This document shows positions 42,595 through 51,287 of a stretch of DNA of 64,000 nt, in pieces. The DNA lies in NCBI RefSeq assembly GCF_039541915.1, contig NZ_BAABHD010000010.1, positions 108,361 through 172,360 of the forward strand, written 5' to 3'. The notes under the pieces were generated by a model. It ran no database searches and was not told the DNA's origin. It saw only the letters and a list, made by a program, of their open reading frames with translations. Each line of letters begins with the position of its first letter. Position 1 is the stretch's first letter. The translations under genes and the position numbers were made by a program. Source of the DNA: Nibrella saemangeumensis (lineage in GTDB: Bacteria; Bacteroidota; Bacteroidia; Cytophagales; Spirosomataceae).

Positions 42595-43839
42595 TTATTG
42601 CTTCAAAAAGTAAAAATCCTCTCCCGCCAGCGAACTGAGATCCCATGGTGTCTGCTGACTGGCCGTTTTGCGAATGACCTCCGTCCGTACCCGCTTGAAG
42701 ACTGATTCTATCGATAGATTAGGTACCCTCAGCGCGTCCAACAGGGCACTTGTAAACACGCCGTTCCGGCCGGAGCCGTCGGAGGCAGTATTATCCGGAG
42801 AGGTGGCAAATGCAATAAATGTTCCCTGCGGAGCTTTCATGGTGGTTAGTCCTTGCCTCTCGTCGCCCCGGCTGAAACTCCGCTCGAAGGGGTTGTTGCG
42901 GCAGGCGTCCAGAATCACAATGTTGGTGCGTACCTTGGCGTCTTCCATAAAGGCCAGCACCCGGTCGGCGTACTCGCACTGGTACTGAATGTCGGCGGCT
43001 ATTTTGGGACTGGCGTTAACCGGCACCAGAAAGTTTCTGCCCTGGTACTGTACGCCATGCCCGGCATAATAAAATAGTCCCACTTGATACCCCTCGGTTT
43101 TGAGCCTACTACCAAAGTCCTCTACGGCTTTTTTCATGCCCTGTAGGTCCACATTGGTGTAAGGCATTACCTCAAAACCCAACTGCTTGAGGGCATTGGC
43201 CATGTCGGTAGCATCGTTGACGGGGTTGGCGAGCCGGTTGCCCGACGCATAGTTGGCGTTGCCGATAACCAGCGCCAACCGGCGCTCGACTTTCTCGTAG
43301 CGCAACGTTAGCGAAGTCGAGCGGGTTTCTCCTCCTTCGTTGCGGGCGATTAGTACCGCCTGGTTGTCGCCTTCACGGAGTTTGACCAGTTGCTCAAAGG
43401 GCTTGCCCTGCGGACAACCCCCTTCAGAGAGTTTGAACCCCCGCTGCGCCGGTACAGCCGCACCATTGAGTTCCAACCGCACCTGACTGGCCTCGTTGAC
43501 GATGCAGGCTTTCAGCGTGACCTCCGGTTTGTTACTGGTGGTAGAAGCCGTCAGCCAGGTAGTCTGTGGTTTAGCCGGCAGCAGCGGGTTGAAGACATCT
43601 CTGATGCCGTTGGCGTACACGATATACGCCACCTCCGAACGGAGCACCGACTCCAGCATACCCCGACGTGAGTTCTGGATCTGATACCGAATCTTATCTG
43701 GATAAACCTCCTGGACTTCCACCACCTGTTTAATGCCGTTACGAAGGCAGAGGGTGTCAGATGCTGGATTGGCTAATACTGCATAAATAGAAAATTGTCC
43801 TACTAAAGCCAGATAGCAAATATGTATTTGTTTTTTCAT
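42595..43839 (-). CDS. Secreted caspase-family protease, number 1
   Basis: 414 residues. The order is a signal peptide (about 1-24), a short beta domain of the CLRNGIKQVVEVQEVYPDKI type, an Ig-like domain (about 110-190), then a C14 caspase domain from RRLALVIGNANYASG near residue 192. The catalytic pair is His261 in YYAGHGVQ and Cys313 in LDACRNNPF. It ends the long minus-strand cluster. The Ig-like domain is shared with caspase number 3, and the beta domain with the protein at 48826. Substrates are not known. Confidence 0.88.
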   Translation of the reverse strand: MKKQIHICYLALVGQFSIYAVLANPASDTLCLRNGIKQVVEVQEVYPDKIRYQIQNSRRGMLESVLRSEVAYIVYANGIRDVFNPLLPAKPQTTWLTASTTSNKPEVTLKACIVNEASQVRLELNGAAVPAQRGFKLSEGGCPQGKPFEQLVKLREGDNQAVLIARNEGGETRSTSLTLRYEKVERRLALVIGNANYASGNRLANPVNDATDMANALKQLGFEVMPYTNVDLQGMKKAVEDFGSRLKTEGYQVGLFYYAGHGVQYQGRNFLVPVNASPKIAADIQYQCEYADRVLAFMEDAKVRTNIVILDACRNNPFERSFSRGDERQGLTTMKAPQGTFIAFATSPDNTASDGSGRNGVFTSALLDALRVPNLSIESVFKRVRTEVIRKTASQQTPWDLSSLAGEDFYFLKQ

Positions 43840-43846
43840 AAGCTTG

Positions 43847-45412
43847 TCATCTTATCTTTATGACCCAATAATCTTTATCTCCATAATTAGGAGAGGACTT
43901 ATCCCCGGAAGCTGATGAAGTTGATACCCCGCCCAGCAGAAATCCCCTATCGACTGAGACACATATGGAATTTATAGCATCATCACCTATTCCTCCAAAC
44001 GTTTTATCCCACTGTTTAGCGCCATTTGCGTCAATTTTTAATATCCAATAATCGGTTCCTCCTCTGCTATTCTCTGACTTATCACCAAATGCATTTGAGG
44101 CAGACCAACCTCCAAGTAAGAATCCACCATCTAGTGTAGCAATACTAGAATCAAGCCAATCCCACTCTAGGCTCCCAAAAGTTTTATCCCACTGTTTTAC
44201 TCCATTAGCTCCTATTTTGACAATCCAACAGTCAAACCCTCCTTTATTATTTTCGGATTTATCTCCGGAAGCATTTGAGCCCGACGGGCCAACTAATAAA
44301 GCTCCTCCATCAGTTGTAGGTGTTATTGAACATGATTCCTCCCATTCACTTCCCCCAAATGTTTTATCCCACAGTTTAACCCCACTAGCCCCTATTTTAA
44401 TTATCCACCAATCGCATATACCTCTGCCATTCTCCGATTTATCACCTGAAGCGTTCGAAAATGAACGCCCACCAAATAGAAAGCCTCCGTCAGTTGTAGC
44501 TACTATTGAACGAACAACATCTTCTGCACTGCCTCCAAAAGTTTTATCCCATTGCTTAGCTCCATTAGCCCCTAGTTTAACTATCCAGCAATCAAAACTC
44601 CCCTTACTATTTTCTGACTTCTCCCATGAAGCATCAGATGCTGAGCTTCCTGCTATTAAAAAACCATCGGTTGTGGCTATAATAGAAGCTAGGTATTCAG
44701 TACTATTGCCTCCCAAAGTTTTATCCCATTGTTTGGTTCCATTGGACCCTATTTTAACTATCCAATAGTCTAATCCTCCTCTACTATTCTCGGATTTATC
44801 ACCAGAAATATCAGAAGCAGAGGCTCCGGCTAACAAAAATCCTCCATCAGAGGTCGAAACTATCGAAGCTAGTCCTTCTTCACCTGCTCCGCCTAATGTT
44901 CTATCCCATTGTTTTTCACCGTTTAAACCAATTTTAATTACCCAATAATCGCTGTTCCCTTTGCTGTTTTCTGACTTTTCTGCGGAAATATTAGAGTAAG
45001 AATTACCACCTAAGAGATAACCTCCATCAGCAGTAGGTATAATTATGTTGAGCTTATCCTCTGCGCTACCTCCAAAGGATTTATCCCAAACTTTCTGCGG
45101 AATGCCTGCTTGAACTTTAACGCTCTGCGTGCTGCCTACATTGCCACCTTCTCCTTTAGCAATCAGCTTTATTGAATACGTTCCAGCCTGGGTGTAAGTA
45201 TGTTTTGGATTGGCGTCAGATGAGGTCTGCCCATCGCCGAAGTCCCATCGATAACTACTAACGTTTTGTGCGGTGCTGGTAAAGCTCACTTCGCATGGAA
45301 CTGCACAATTGTTGTTCTGTACGGTAAAACTAGCGGTTGGCACAACGGGTATGTCCATGTGGCACTCAGCTAGGAGCATTAATATGAATAAATATATTAA
45401 CAGACGTTTCAT
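43847..45412 (-). CDS. PKD-domain lipoprotein with seven 60-residue repeats
   Basis: 521 residues. Lipobox LLAECHMD (Cys at 16) and a PKD domain (about 28-105, YRWDFGDGQTSSDANPKHTY) are followed by seven repeats of 60 residues, with a shared pattern KQWDKTFGG, then ATTDGGFLLGG, then S-S-ASGDKSENS and DYWIVKIG. Seven repeats fit a closed seven-bladed beta-propeller. It is an envelope lipoprotein, probably surface-exposed. The last repeat ends SSPNYGDKDYWVIKIR and is more like repeats of the next gene, so it may be a recombinant. Base composition is about 40 percent GC, lower than the neighbours. Confidence 0.82.
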   Translation of the reverse strand: MKRLLIYLFILMLLAECHMDIPVVPTASFTVQNNNCAVPCEVSFTSTAQNVSSYRWDFGDGQTSSDANPKHTYTQAGTYSIKLIAKGEGGNVGSTQSVKVQAGIPQKVWDKSFGGSAEDKLNIIIPTADGGYLLGGNSYSNISAEKSENSKGNSDYWVIKIGLNGEKQWDRTLGGAGEEGLASIVSTSDGGFLLAGASASDISGDKSENSRGGLDYWIVKIGSNGTKQWDKTLGGNSTEYLASIIATTDGFLIAGSSASDASWEKSENSKGSFDCWIVKLGANGAKQWDKTFGGSAEDVVRSIVATTDGGFLFGGRSFSNASGDKSENGRGICDWWIIKIGASGVKLWDKTFGGSEWEESCSITPTTDGGALLVGPSGSNASGDKSENNKGGFDCWIVKIGANGVKQWDKTFGSLEWDWLDSSIATLDGGFLLGGWSASNAFGDKSENSRGGTDYWILKIDANGAKQWDKTFGGIGDDAINSICVSVDRGFLLGGVSTSSASGDKSSPNYGDKDYWVIKIR

Positions 45413-45444
45413 TAAAAATTAAGTAGTAAGATAATGTTAAGATA

Positions 45445-47193
45445 TTATTTAATTTTTACTAACCAGAAGTCATTGTAGCCATAACCTGGTGTTACTTTAT
45501 TGCCAGAAGCTGCAGAGTAAGTATACCCCCATAAAAGGTAGCCTCCATCCAGAGTTGAAGTAACCAAAGGATAACCATCACTAGCAACGCCACCGTAAGT
45601 TTTATCCCAGATTTTATCTCCATTGTCATTAATCTTCACCACCCACATATCGTAATTGCCGTACGTTGATACAGTTTTATTGCCTGAGAGCATAGATGAT
45701 GAATCTCCTCCCAGTAAAAAGCCTCCATCTTTCGTTGCTATCATGAAGTAATACCAATCGTCACCACTTCCTCCATAGGCTTTCTCCCAAATCTTATCAC
45801 CATCATTATTTATTTTTACTACCCAGTAATCACTTCCACCATAGCTTAATATTGTTTTATTACCTGAAGCAGGAGAAAGAGAGTGCCCTCCAAGCAGAAA
45901 ACCGCCATCTGGAGTGGCTACTATAGATTCTAAAAGTTCTCTGTTGCTTCCACCAAAGGTTTTGTCCCATAGTTTATCACCGTTGCCGTTTATTTTCACG
46001 ACCCAGAAATCATTATCTCCATAGTTTGGAGTCGATTTATTACCCGAAGCAGGAGAGAGAGAGTGCCCCCCAAGCAGAAAACCACCATCCTGCGTAGAAA
46101 TTAATGTTCTATAATCTTCATTATCACTTCCACCATAGGATTTATCCCAAAGCTTATCACCACTAGTAGTAATCTTCACTAGCCAAATATCATAATTTCC
46201 ATAGTTTGGAGCTGATTTATTACCTGATACTGGGGAGTACGCATATCCACATAAGAGAATGCCTCCATCAGGGCTAATACTTGCTTTTGGAGCACCATCA
46301 GGTTGGCTACCTCCATAAGATTTATCCCAAAGCTTATCGCCATTACCGTTAATTTTGACAACCCAATAATCCCACCCGCCATAGGGCAGGGCAGATTTAT
46401 TACCTGAGGTCGGAGAAATGGAATCTCCTCCAATTAAAAAGCTTCCGTCCGGAGTTGCAATCAAGAAGTATAACCAGTCGGTGTTATTGCCACCATAAGA
46501 TTTATCCCAAACCTTATCACCATTGGCATTAATTTTTACCAGCCAATAATCATTACCGCCATAATTTGGTGCCGATTTATTTCCAGATGCTGAGGAAGTA
46601 GAATTACCAGCTAGCAGAAAACCACCATCCGAAGTGGTAGTAACAGAAACTAATTCATCCTTAGCAATTCCTCCAAACGTTCGGTCCCAAAGCTTATCGC
46701 CATTAGCATTGAGTCTAATTATCCAGTAGTCAGTATCTCCATAGTTTGAATTCGTTTTATTACCAGATGCAGACGAATTGGAATTGCCGCCTAATAGAAA
46801 ACCACCATCCTGCGTAGGTATTACTATTTTTGTATCGTCATTACCGCTGCCCCCGTAAGTTTTGTCCCAGATCTTATCAACATTGGAGTTAAGAATAGTT
46901 ATATTCTCTGTATTACCAACAGTTCCTCCTTCCCCCTTAGCAATCATCTTCACCGAGTAGGTTCCGCTCTGACTATAGCTATGTTTCGGGTGAGCTTCTG
47001 TAGAACTCTGCCCATCACCAAAGTCCCAGCGGTAGCTGCTGGTGTTTTGAGCGGTGCTGGTAAAGCTCACTTCACAGGGGGCAGCGCAATTGTTGTTCTG
47101 AACAGTAAAGTTGGCGGTCGGCACGCCGGGTATGTCCATGTGGCATTCTATTTGTAAAAAGGCTATAAACAGGTAAAGAAATAAACGCTTCAT
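45445..47193 (-). CDS. PKD-domain lipoprotein with eight 60-residue repeats
   Basis: 582 residues of the same plan: lipobox QIECHMD, PKD domain, then eight repeats with DKLWDKSYGG, DGGFLLGG, SPASGNKSAPNYG and YWVVKINGNG. The extra repeat explains the 61-residue difference from the two neighbours. Its repeats use NK and APNYG where the other two use DK and SENS, so the family split before the internal expansion or has been homogenised within this gene. It is AT-rich. It has 32 bases before the next gene on the minus strand. Confidence 0.82.
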   Translation of the reverse strand: MKRLFLYLFIAFLQIECHMDIPGVPTANFTVQNNNCAAPCEVSFTSTAQNTSSYRWDFGDGQSSTEAHPKHSYSQSGTYSVKMIAKGEGGTVGNTENITILNSNVDKIWDKTYGGSGNDDTKIVIPTQDGGFLLGGNSNSSASGNKTNSNYGDTDYWIIRLNANGDKLWDRTFGGIAKDELVSVTTTSDGGFLLAGNSTSSASGNKSAPNYGGNDYWLVKINANGDKVWDKSYGGNNTDWLYFLIATPDGSFLIGGDSISPTSGNKSALPYGGWDYWVVKINGNGDKLWDKSYGGSQPDGAPKASISPDGGILLCGYAYSPVSGNKSAPNYGNYDIWLVKITTSGDKLWDKSYGGSDNEDYRTLISTQDGGFLLGGHSLSPASGNKSTPNYGDNDFWVVKINGNGDKLWDKTFGGSNRELLESIVATPDGGFLLGGHSLSPASGNKTILSYGGSDYWVVKINNDGDKIWEKAYGGSGDDWYYFMIATKDGGFLLGGDSSSMLSGNKTVSTYGNYDMWVVKINDNGDKIWDKTYGGVASDGYPLVTSTLDGGYLLWGYTYSAASGNKVTPGYGYNDFWLVKIK

Positions 47194-47250
47194 GCAGGTT
47201 TGTACAAGTCTTAATAATCAAATAGTACAGGAGTGCGAACCTATGATCCA

Positions 47251-48819
47251 CTATTTTACTTTTATAATCCAATAATCATGGCTTCCCCAATCAGTAGCTA
47301 ATTTATCGCCCGAAGAGGGGGACGATGATGCTCCGCCCAGCAGAAATCCGCCATCGGCAGTGGGCACTATCGCGTATAGGGCATCTTCCGCATTCCCGCC
47401 GAGAGTTCTATCCCACTGTTTCGCTCCATTTGGTGCTACCTTAACTATCCACCAATCTAATCCCCCTCTAGTGTTTTCTGATTTATCTCCGGAAATATCA
47501 GAGAATGATGACCCTCCCAATAGATAACCACCATCAGTTGTCGCTACTACTGTTTCAAGATAATCCCACTGATTACCACCATAAGTTTTATCCCACTGCT
47601 TAACACCATTGGCACTTACTTTAAGCAACCAGTAATCGTCCCCACCTCTACCTTCTTCAGACTTTTCACCAGATATAGGAGAATAAGATCTTCCGCCTAA
47701 AAGAAAAGAGCCATCGTTTGTGGCTACTATTGAGAAAATATCTTCCCAGCCATTTCCACCATAAGTCCTATCCCATTGTTTAGTTCCGTTTGTCCCTATT
47801 TTAATTACCCACCAATCGAAACTTCCCCTGTTGTTTTCCAATTTATCACTGGAGGCATTAGAGAACGACCGTGCTCCTACTAAGAAGCCACCATCTGGTG
47901 TAGCTACAACTGAGCAGGCCACTTCTTCCTCATTACCACCGTAGGTCTTATCCCATTGTTTTTCTCCGTTTGGGCCGATTTTTACTAGCCAAATGTCAAA
48001 TTTTCCTTTACTATTTTCTGTCTTCTCACCAGACGCGTTGGAAAAGGAACAACCCACGAGTAAGTATCCGCTATCGATTGTCGAAATGATTGGCCGAAGG
48101 TATTCCGTGCTGTTGCCACCAAATGTTTTATCCCACTGTTTTGCACCGTTCGCTCCTATTTTAATCACCCAATAGTCTAATCCTCCTCTGCTATTCTCCG
48201 ACTTGTCTCCCGAAACATTGGAAGAAGAGTTTCCGCCTAGTAAAAAGCCCCCATCAGCCGTAGGTAGTATGAACGATAAGTCATCTTCACCACTTCCGCC
48301 ATAGGTTTTGTCCCACTGTTTAGTGCCAATTGCGGTTATCTTGATCACCCAAAAATCCCTATCGCCCTTACCGTTCTCAGACTTACTTTCGGAAGCGTTC
48401 GAATAGGAGAACCCTCCCAGGAGATAGCCTCCGTCAGTTGTAGCTACTATTTTGTAAAGTCGATCCTCGGCACTACCACCAAACGTTCTATCCCAGACTT
48501 TCTGGGGAATGCCTGCTGCTACACTCACGGACTGCGTACTACCAGCACTACCGCCTTTACCTGTAGCTATCATTTTTACGGCATACGTGCCGGCTTGGTT
48601 GTAGATGTGACGGGGATTGGTTTCTGTGGAGGTTTGGCCGTCACCAAAGTCCCAACGGTAGCTGCTGGAATGTTGGGCGGTACTTATAAAGCTTACCGAA
48701 CAAGGAGCTTGGCAACCATTGTTCTGAACAGTAAAGCTAGACGTTGGTATTCCAGGTATATCCATATGGCACTCGGCCAGCAGAAGGCATAAACACAGAT
48801 AGAGAACCAAACGCTTCAT
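47251..48819 (-). CDS. PKD-domain lipoprotein with seven 60-residue repeats (second)
   Basis: 522 residues: lipobox LLAECHMD, PKD domain and seven repeats. Its repeats (KQWDKTYGG, ATTDGGYLLGG, ISGDKSENTRGGLDWW) are close to those of the gene at 43847. The N-terminal and PKD parts of all three genes are similar at the DNA level. The final strand, SHDYWIIKVK, closes the propeller. Together the three genes look like a tandem family encoding surface propellers. Gaps around it are six and 57 bases. Confidence 0.82.
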   Translation of the reverse strand: MKRLVLYLCLCLLLAECHMDIPGIPTSSFTVQNNGCQAPCSVSFISTAQHSSSYRWDFGDGQTSTETNPRHIYNQAGTYAVKMIATGKGGSAGSTQSVSVAAGIPQKVWDRTFGGSAEDRLYKIVATTDGGYLLGGFSYSNASESKSENGKGDRDFWVIKITAIGTKQWDKTYGGSGEDDLSFILPTADGGFLLGGNSSSNVSGDKSENSRGGLDYWVIKIGANGAKQWDKTFGGNSTEYLRPIISTIDSGYLLVGCSFSNASGEKTENSKGKFDIWLVKIGPNGEKQWDKTYGGNEEEVACSVVATPDGGFLVGARSFSNASSDKLENNRGSFDWWVIKIGTNGTKQWDRTYGGNGWEDIFSIVATNDGSFLLGGRSYSPISGEKSEEGRGGDDYWLLKVSANGVKQWDKTYGGNQWDYLETVVATTDGGYLLGGSSFSDISGDKSENTRGGLDWWIVKVAPNGAKQWDRTLGGNAEDALYAIVPTADGGFLLGGASSSPSSGDKLATDWGSHDYWIIKVK

Positions 48820-48825
48820 ATGAAA

Positions 48826-49566
48826 TCAGAATGTGAGTGTCAGATGGACGCCCGTTAACCGGGACCCGGCCTGGTGGTAGGGGCTCATGGAAAACTGCCG
48901 TTTCTGGGCGATGGTCCTGCGGGTTTCGCGGGCTAGTTTAGCATTATGCTGGCCGATTAATCCCAGCACTACCCCGCCTACCAGCCCAGCCCCGGCTGCA
49001 TAAATACCCGGTGAACCAAAAGTAAGCAGGTTTTTGGGCTGAACCAGATCATCGGCGCTGGGGGCGCGTCCGTAATTGGTCTGGTGCCAGTCGGTAAACG
49101 TAGCGTTGGTGGTTAGCAACTGATCTCTATAGCTATTATATGAGTTTTGTACAACCAGGAATGTTCCGGCACCTGCCAATATGGCTCCCCCTCCCAGCAA
49201 GGAATACAGCAGGCCGTTTTTCTGGTAGCGGGCAGCCTGTTTCTCCAGGGTTGCCACATCGCCCGTGATCTCCGGAACCGGGGCTTTCTTTTCATATTCA
49301 ATACGGTCTACTTCGGTTTTGTAGATGAAGTAGTCGGGACCGGTCAGGTTATCAAACCGCTTGTAACGAATGTAGGTCTGATCGGTGCTCAAAATGCGAG
49401 CTTTGATCTGTTGGCCATCTTTACGGATGATATGGTCTTGCGCCAGCGTGGGTAGGCGCAGGAGCAGCAGTATTCCCAATACCAAGACCAGGCAAAGCGG
49501 CAAGGCAGTTTTGGAATGGAAAGAAAGAAACTTGTAATTAAAAGGATGACGTACACTTATCTTCAT
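48826..49566 (-). CDS. Envelope protein with KDG/GPDYFIYK beta domain
   Basis: 246 residues from the ATG at 49566 (the frame is open to a TTG at 49614). An N-terminal hydrophobic stretch (CLVLVLGILLLLRLPTLAQ) ends as a signal peptide. The following domain DHIIRKDGQQIKARILS... with ending TEVDRIEYEKK is the same beta domain as at the start of caspase number 1. Two more hydrophobic segments follow (about 118-140 and 187-205). I do not recognise a family. It lies six bases before the PKD gene at 47251, in the same orientation. Confidence 0.65.
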   Translation of the reverse strand: MKISVRHPFNYKFLSFHSKTALPLCLVLVLGILLLLRLPTLAQDHIIRKDGQQIKARILSTDQTYIRYKRFDNLTGPDYFIYKTEVDRIEYEKKAPVPEITGDVATLEKQAARYQKNGLLYSLLGGGAILAGAGTFLVVQNSYNSYRDQLLTTNATFTDWHQTNYGRAPSADDLVQPKNLLTFGSPGIYAAGAGLVGGVVLGLIGQHNAKLARETRRTIAQKRQFSMSPYHQAGSRLTGVHLTLTF

Positions 49567-49778
49567 AAAGATGAATTTTCGAGCAAATGGTAATATAGAG
49601 ATGGTGCGTTGCAAAATCGGTAGTTTTTGTTAAAAAGTTGGTGTTCTGCCCATTACTGGTCCGCAACTGTAATGCAGGTTGGATAGAAACTGGGTTTGTT
49701 ACCTCGTCACCGACCCTATTCTCGCCGTCTCGCTTATAAACGTGGACGAGCAAGGGCACAGAATGGAATTCCGTAGTA

Positions 49779-51281
49779 CTAGCGCTTGCGAGTGGTGACC
49801 TGGATCATTTTTTCAACGACGGAGCCGTCAGTAGTTTTTAGTGTGTGGGTGGTAGATATCTTTTTTATAATGGCCAGATTGTCTTTGATGTGGGTGATGT
49901 ATTCTTCTCCGCCCTGGGCGTTTTTGCCTAAGACTTCGCGTTCGGTATTCAGCTTTTCAAACGGGACGCTGGAGGCATAACCAATCAGGAATTCCGGACC
50001 GAACGGGGGGCCGTAGCAGATGTAGTTTTCCGGTAACTCTATCCACTGGCCCGTCTGATTCGGCTGAATCACAATGTCCTCGTTACGCAGCAGCAATAAA
50101 TTGCTCTCGGCGTCCTGGTAGATCAACCGCACGTAGCAAGGCTGACTGGCGCGCATAAATACTTTCATAGTATCGTCGGCCAGATATAGCGGGTTGGCCG
50201 CTCCCCGGTTGGTGCTAAGGTCGAACTGGAGCCGTTTGGGATTGGGTAAGACGGTAATACCGCTGCTGACTATTTGACGTACTTCACTGGCTACCGCCAT
50301 GGCTTCTTCATCGGGCTTCCAGACCTGACCGGTCAGGTTGCTGAGTTGGATGCTGGCCGTAGCTGCCGGGCCGGTTGGTTGGCGGCTACTGTTGTACACC
50401 TGTGCTGAAAACGTCAGCAGGTCGCCTTCCTGCCGGTAGGTGCCTTTCACCGCCACTACTTCTTTCGCCCAGCTTTGAGAAGAGGTTTCCAGCCGGAGTG
50501 CCGGGTTTAGCCGGCGGAGCTGGTTGCGCAGCGAGGCCGTGACCTGCTGAGCAAACTCATTGATAACACCTTTTCCGTCATAGCTCAGCGTTTCGATATG
50601 TATGGGCTGGGCAGCGGATTTGGGAAGACTGGCGGAGAGCTGTTTCGCCAGTTGCTCTAATGTCTCTTCCAGCGTTACATAGTCCAGCGGGTTTTCACTG
50701 GTTAGGGTGAAAGTAGACCCCTGCTGAGCAGGCTGACTGTCGATGAAGCCAATACGGCAGTTGCGAACTTTGCTGCCCTCTACAGCAAAATACACGCCTA
50801 TCCTGCAAGGGTGTTTACGGCGGTATGGCCGGTCACCTTTATACAGTCCCTCTAGCTCTTTGGTAGTGTAGACCGCCATCAGGTAACCATTAGGGGTGTA
50901 CAGGACTTTGGTCTCGAACCGGGCATCTTTGGTATTAATTGCAAACACTTGCAAGCCGTTAGGGTAATCGACCAGGTTGGCGCGTTTGATGTACTCCGTA
51001 AAATCGATGGTGGGTGATCCGGTACGCTGGGGGGCCAGGTCATTCTCAAAACGGGCTTCCGGATGCACCTGACTAGCCAGTTGCATCCGGAGTGTTTCGC
51101 GATCCTGCGGGTCAATGTCGGCTGCAGGCTGGCCGAGCAGGCTGCTGAGGTTCATCTGAAAGTCGGCAATCGTCTGCGAGATCACCAGGGCCGCCAATCG
51201 TTTCTGGGTGTCGGTTAGCGGAGCCTGAGCCATAGTATTGACCGACATCAACAGCAAAGGCAGGATACGGAGGAACTTCAT
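49779..51281 (-). CDS. Secreted protein with DUF4384 domain
   Basis: 500 residues with a signal peptide (MKFLRILPLLLMSVNTMAQ). The middle (about 230-330, FAQQVTASLRNQLRRLNPAL) resembles a CsgG/FlgO-like fold. Residues about 370-460, VFMRASQPCYVRLIYQDAES... then YICYGPPFGPEFLIGYASS, form a DUF4384 domain, which usually sits beside peptidase domains. It is six bases from the papain-family gene. I infer a partner of the proteases in this cluster. The gap to the next gene downstream is about 212 bases, the largest within the cluster. Confidence 0.75.
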   Translation of the reverse strand: MKFLRILPLLLMSVNTMAQAPLTDTQKRLAALVISQTIADFQMNLSSLLGQPAADIDPQDRETLRMQLASQVHPEARFENDLAPQRTGSPTIDFTEYIKRANLVDYPNGLQVFAINTKDARFETKVLYTPNGYLMAVYTTKELEGLYKGDRPYRRKHPCRIGVYFAVEGSKVRNCRIGFIDSQPAQQGSTFTLTSENPLDYVTLEETLEQLAKQLSASLPKSAAQPIHIETLSYDGKGVINEFAQQVTASLRNQLRRLNPALRLETSSQSWAKEVVAVKGTYRQEGDLLTFSAQVYNSSRQPTGPAATASIQLSNLTGQVWKPDEEAMAVASEVRQIVSSGITVLPNPKRLQFDLSTNRGAANPLYLADDTMKVFMRASQPCYVRLIYQDAESNLLLLRNEDIVIQPNQTGQWIELPENYICYGPPFGPEFLIGYASSVPFEKLNTEREVLGKNAQGGEEYITHIKDNLAIIKKISTTHTLKTTDGSVVEKMIQVTTRKR

Positions 51282-51287
51282 GAAAAC

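Noticed and set aside
44217..44768. 183-codon plus-strand open frame in the first propeller gene
   Set aside because: It reads the antisense of the 180-base repeats, and its own periodic sequence is a by-product of that repeat.
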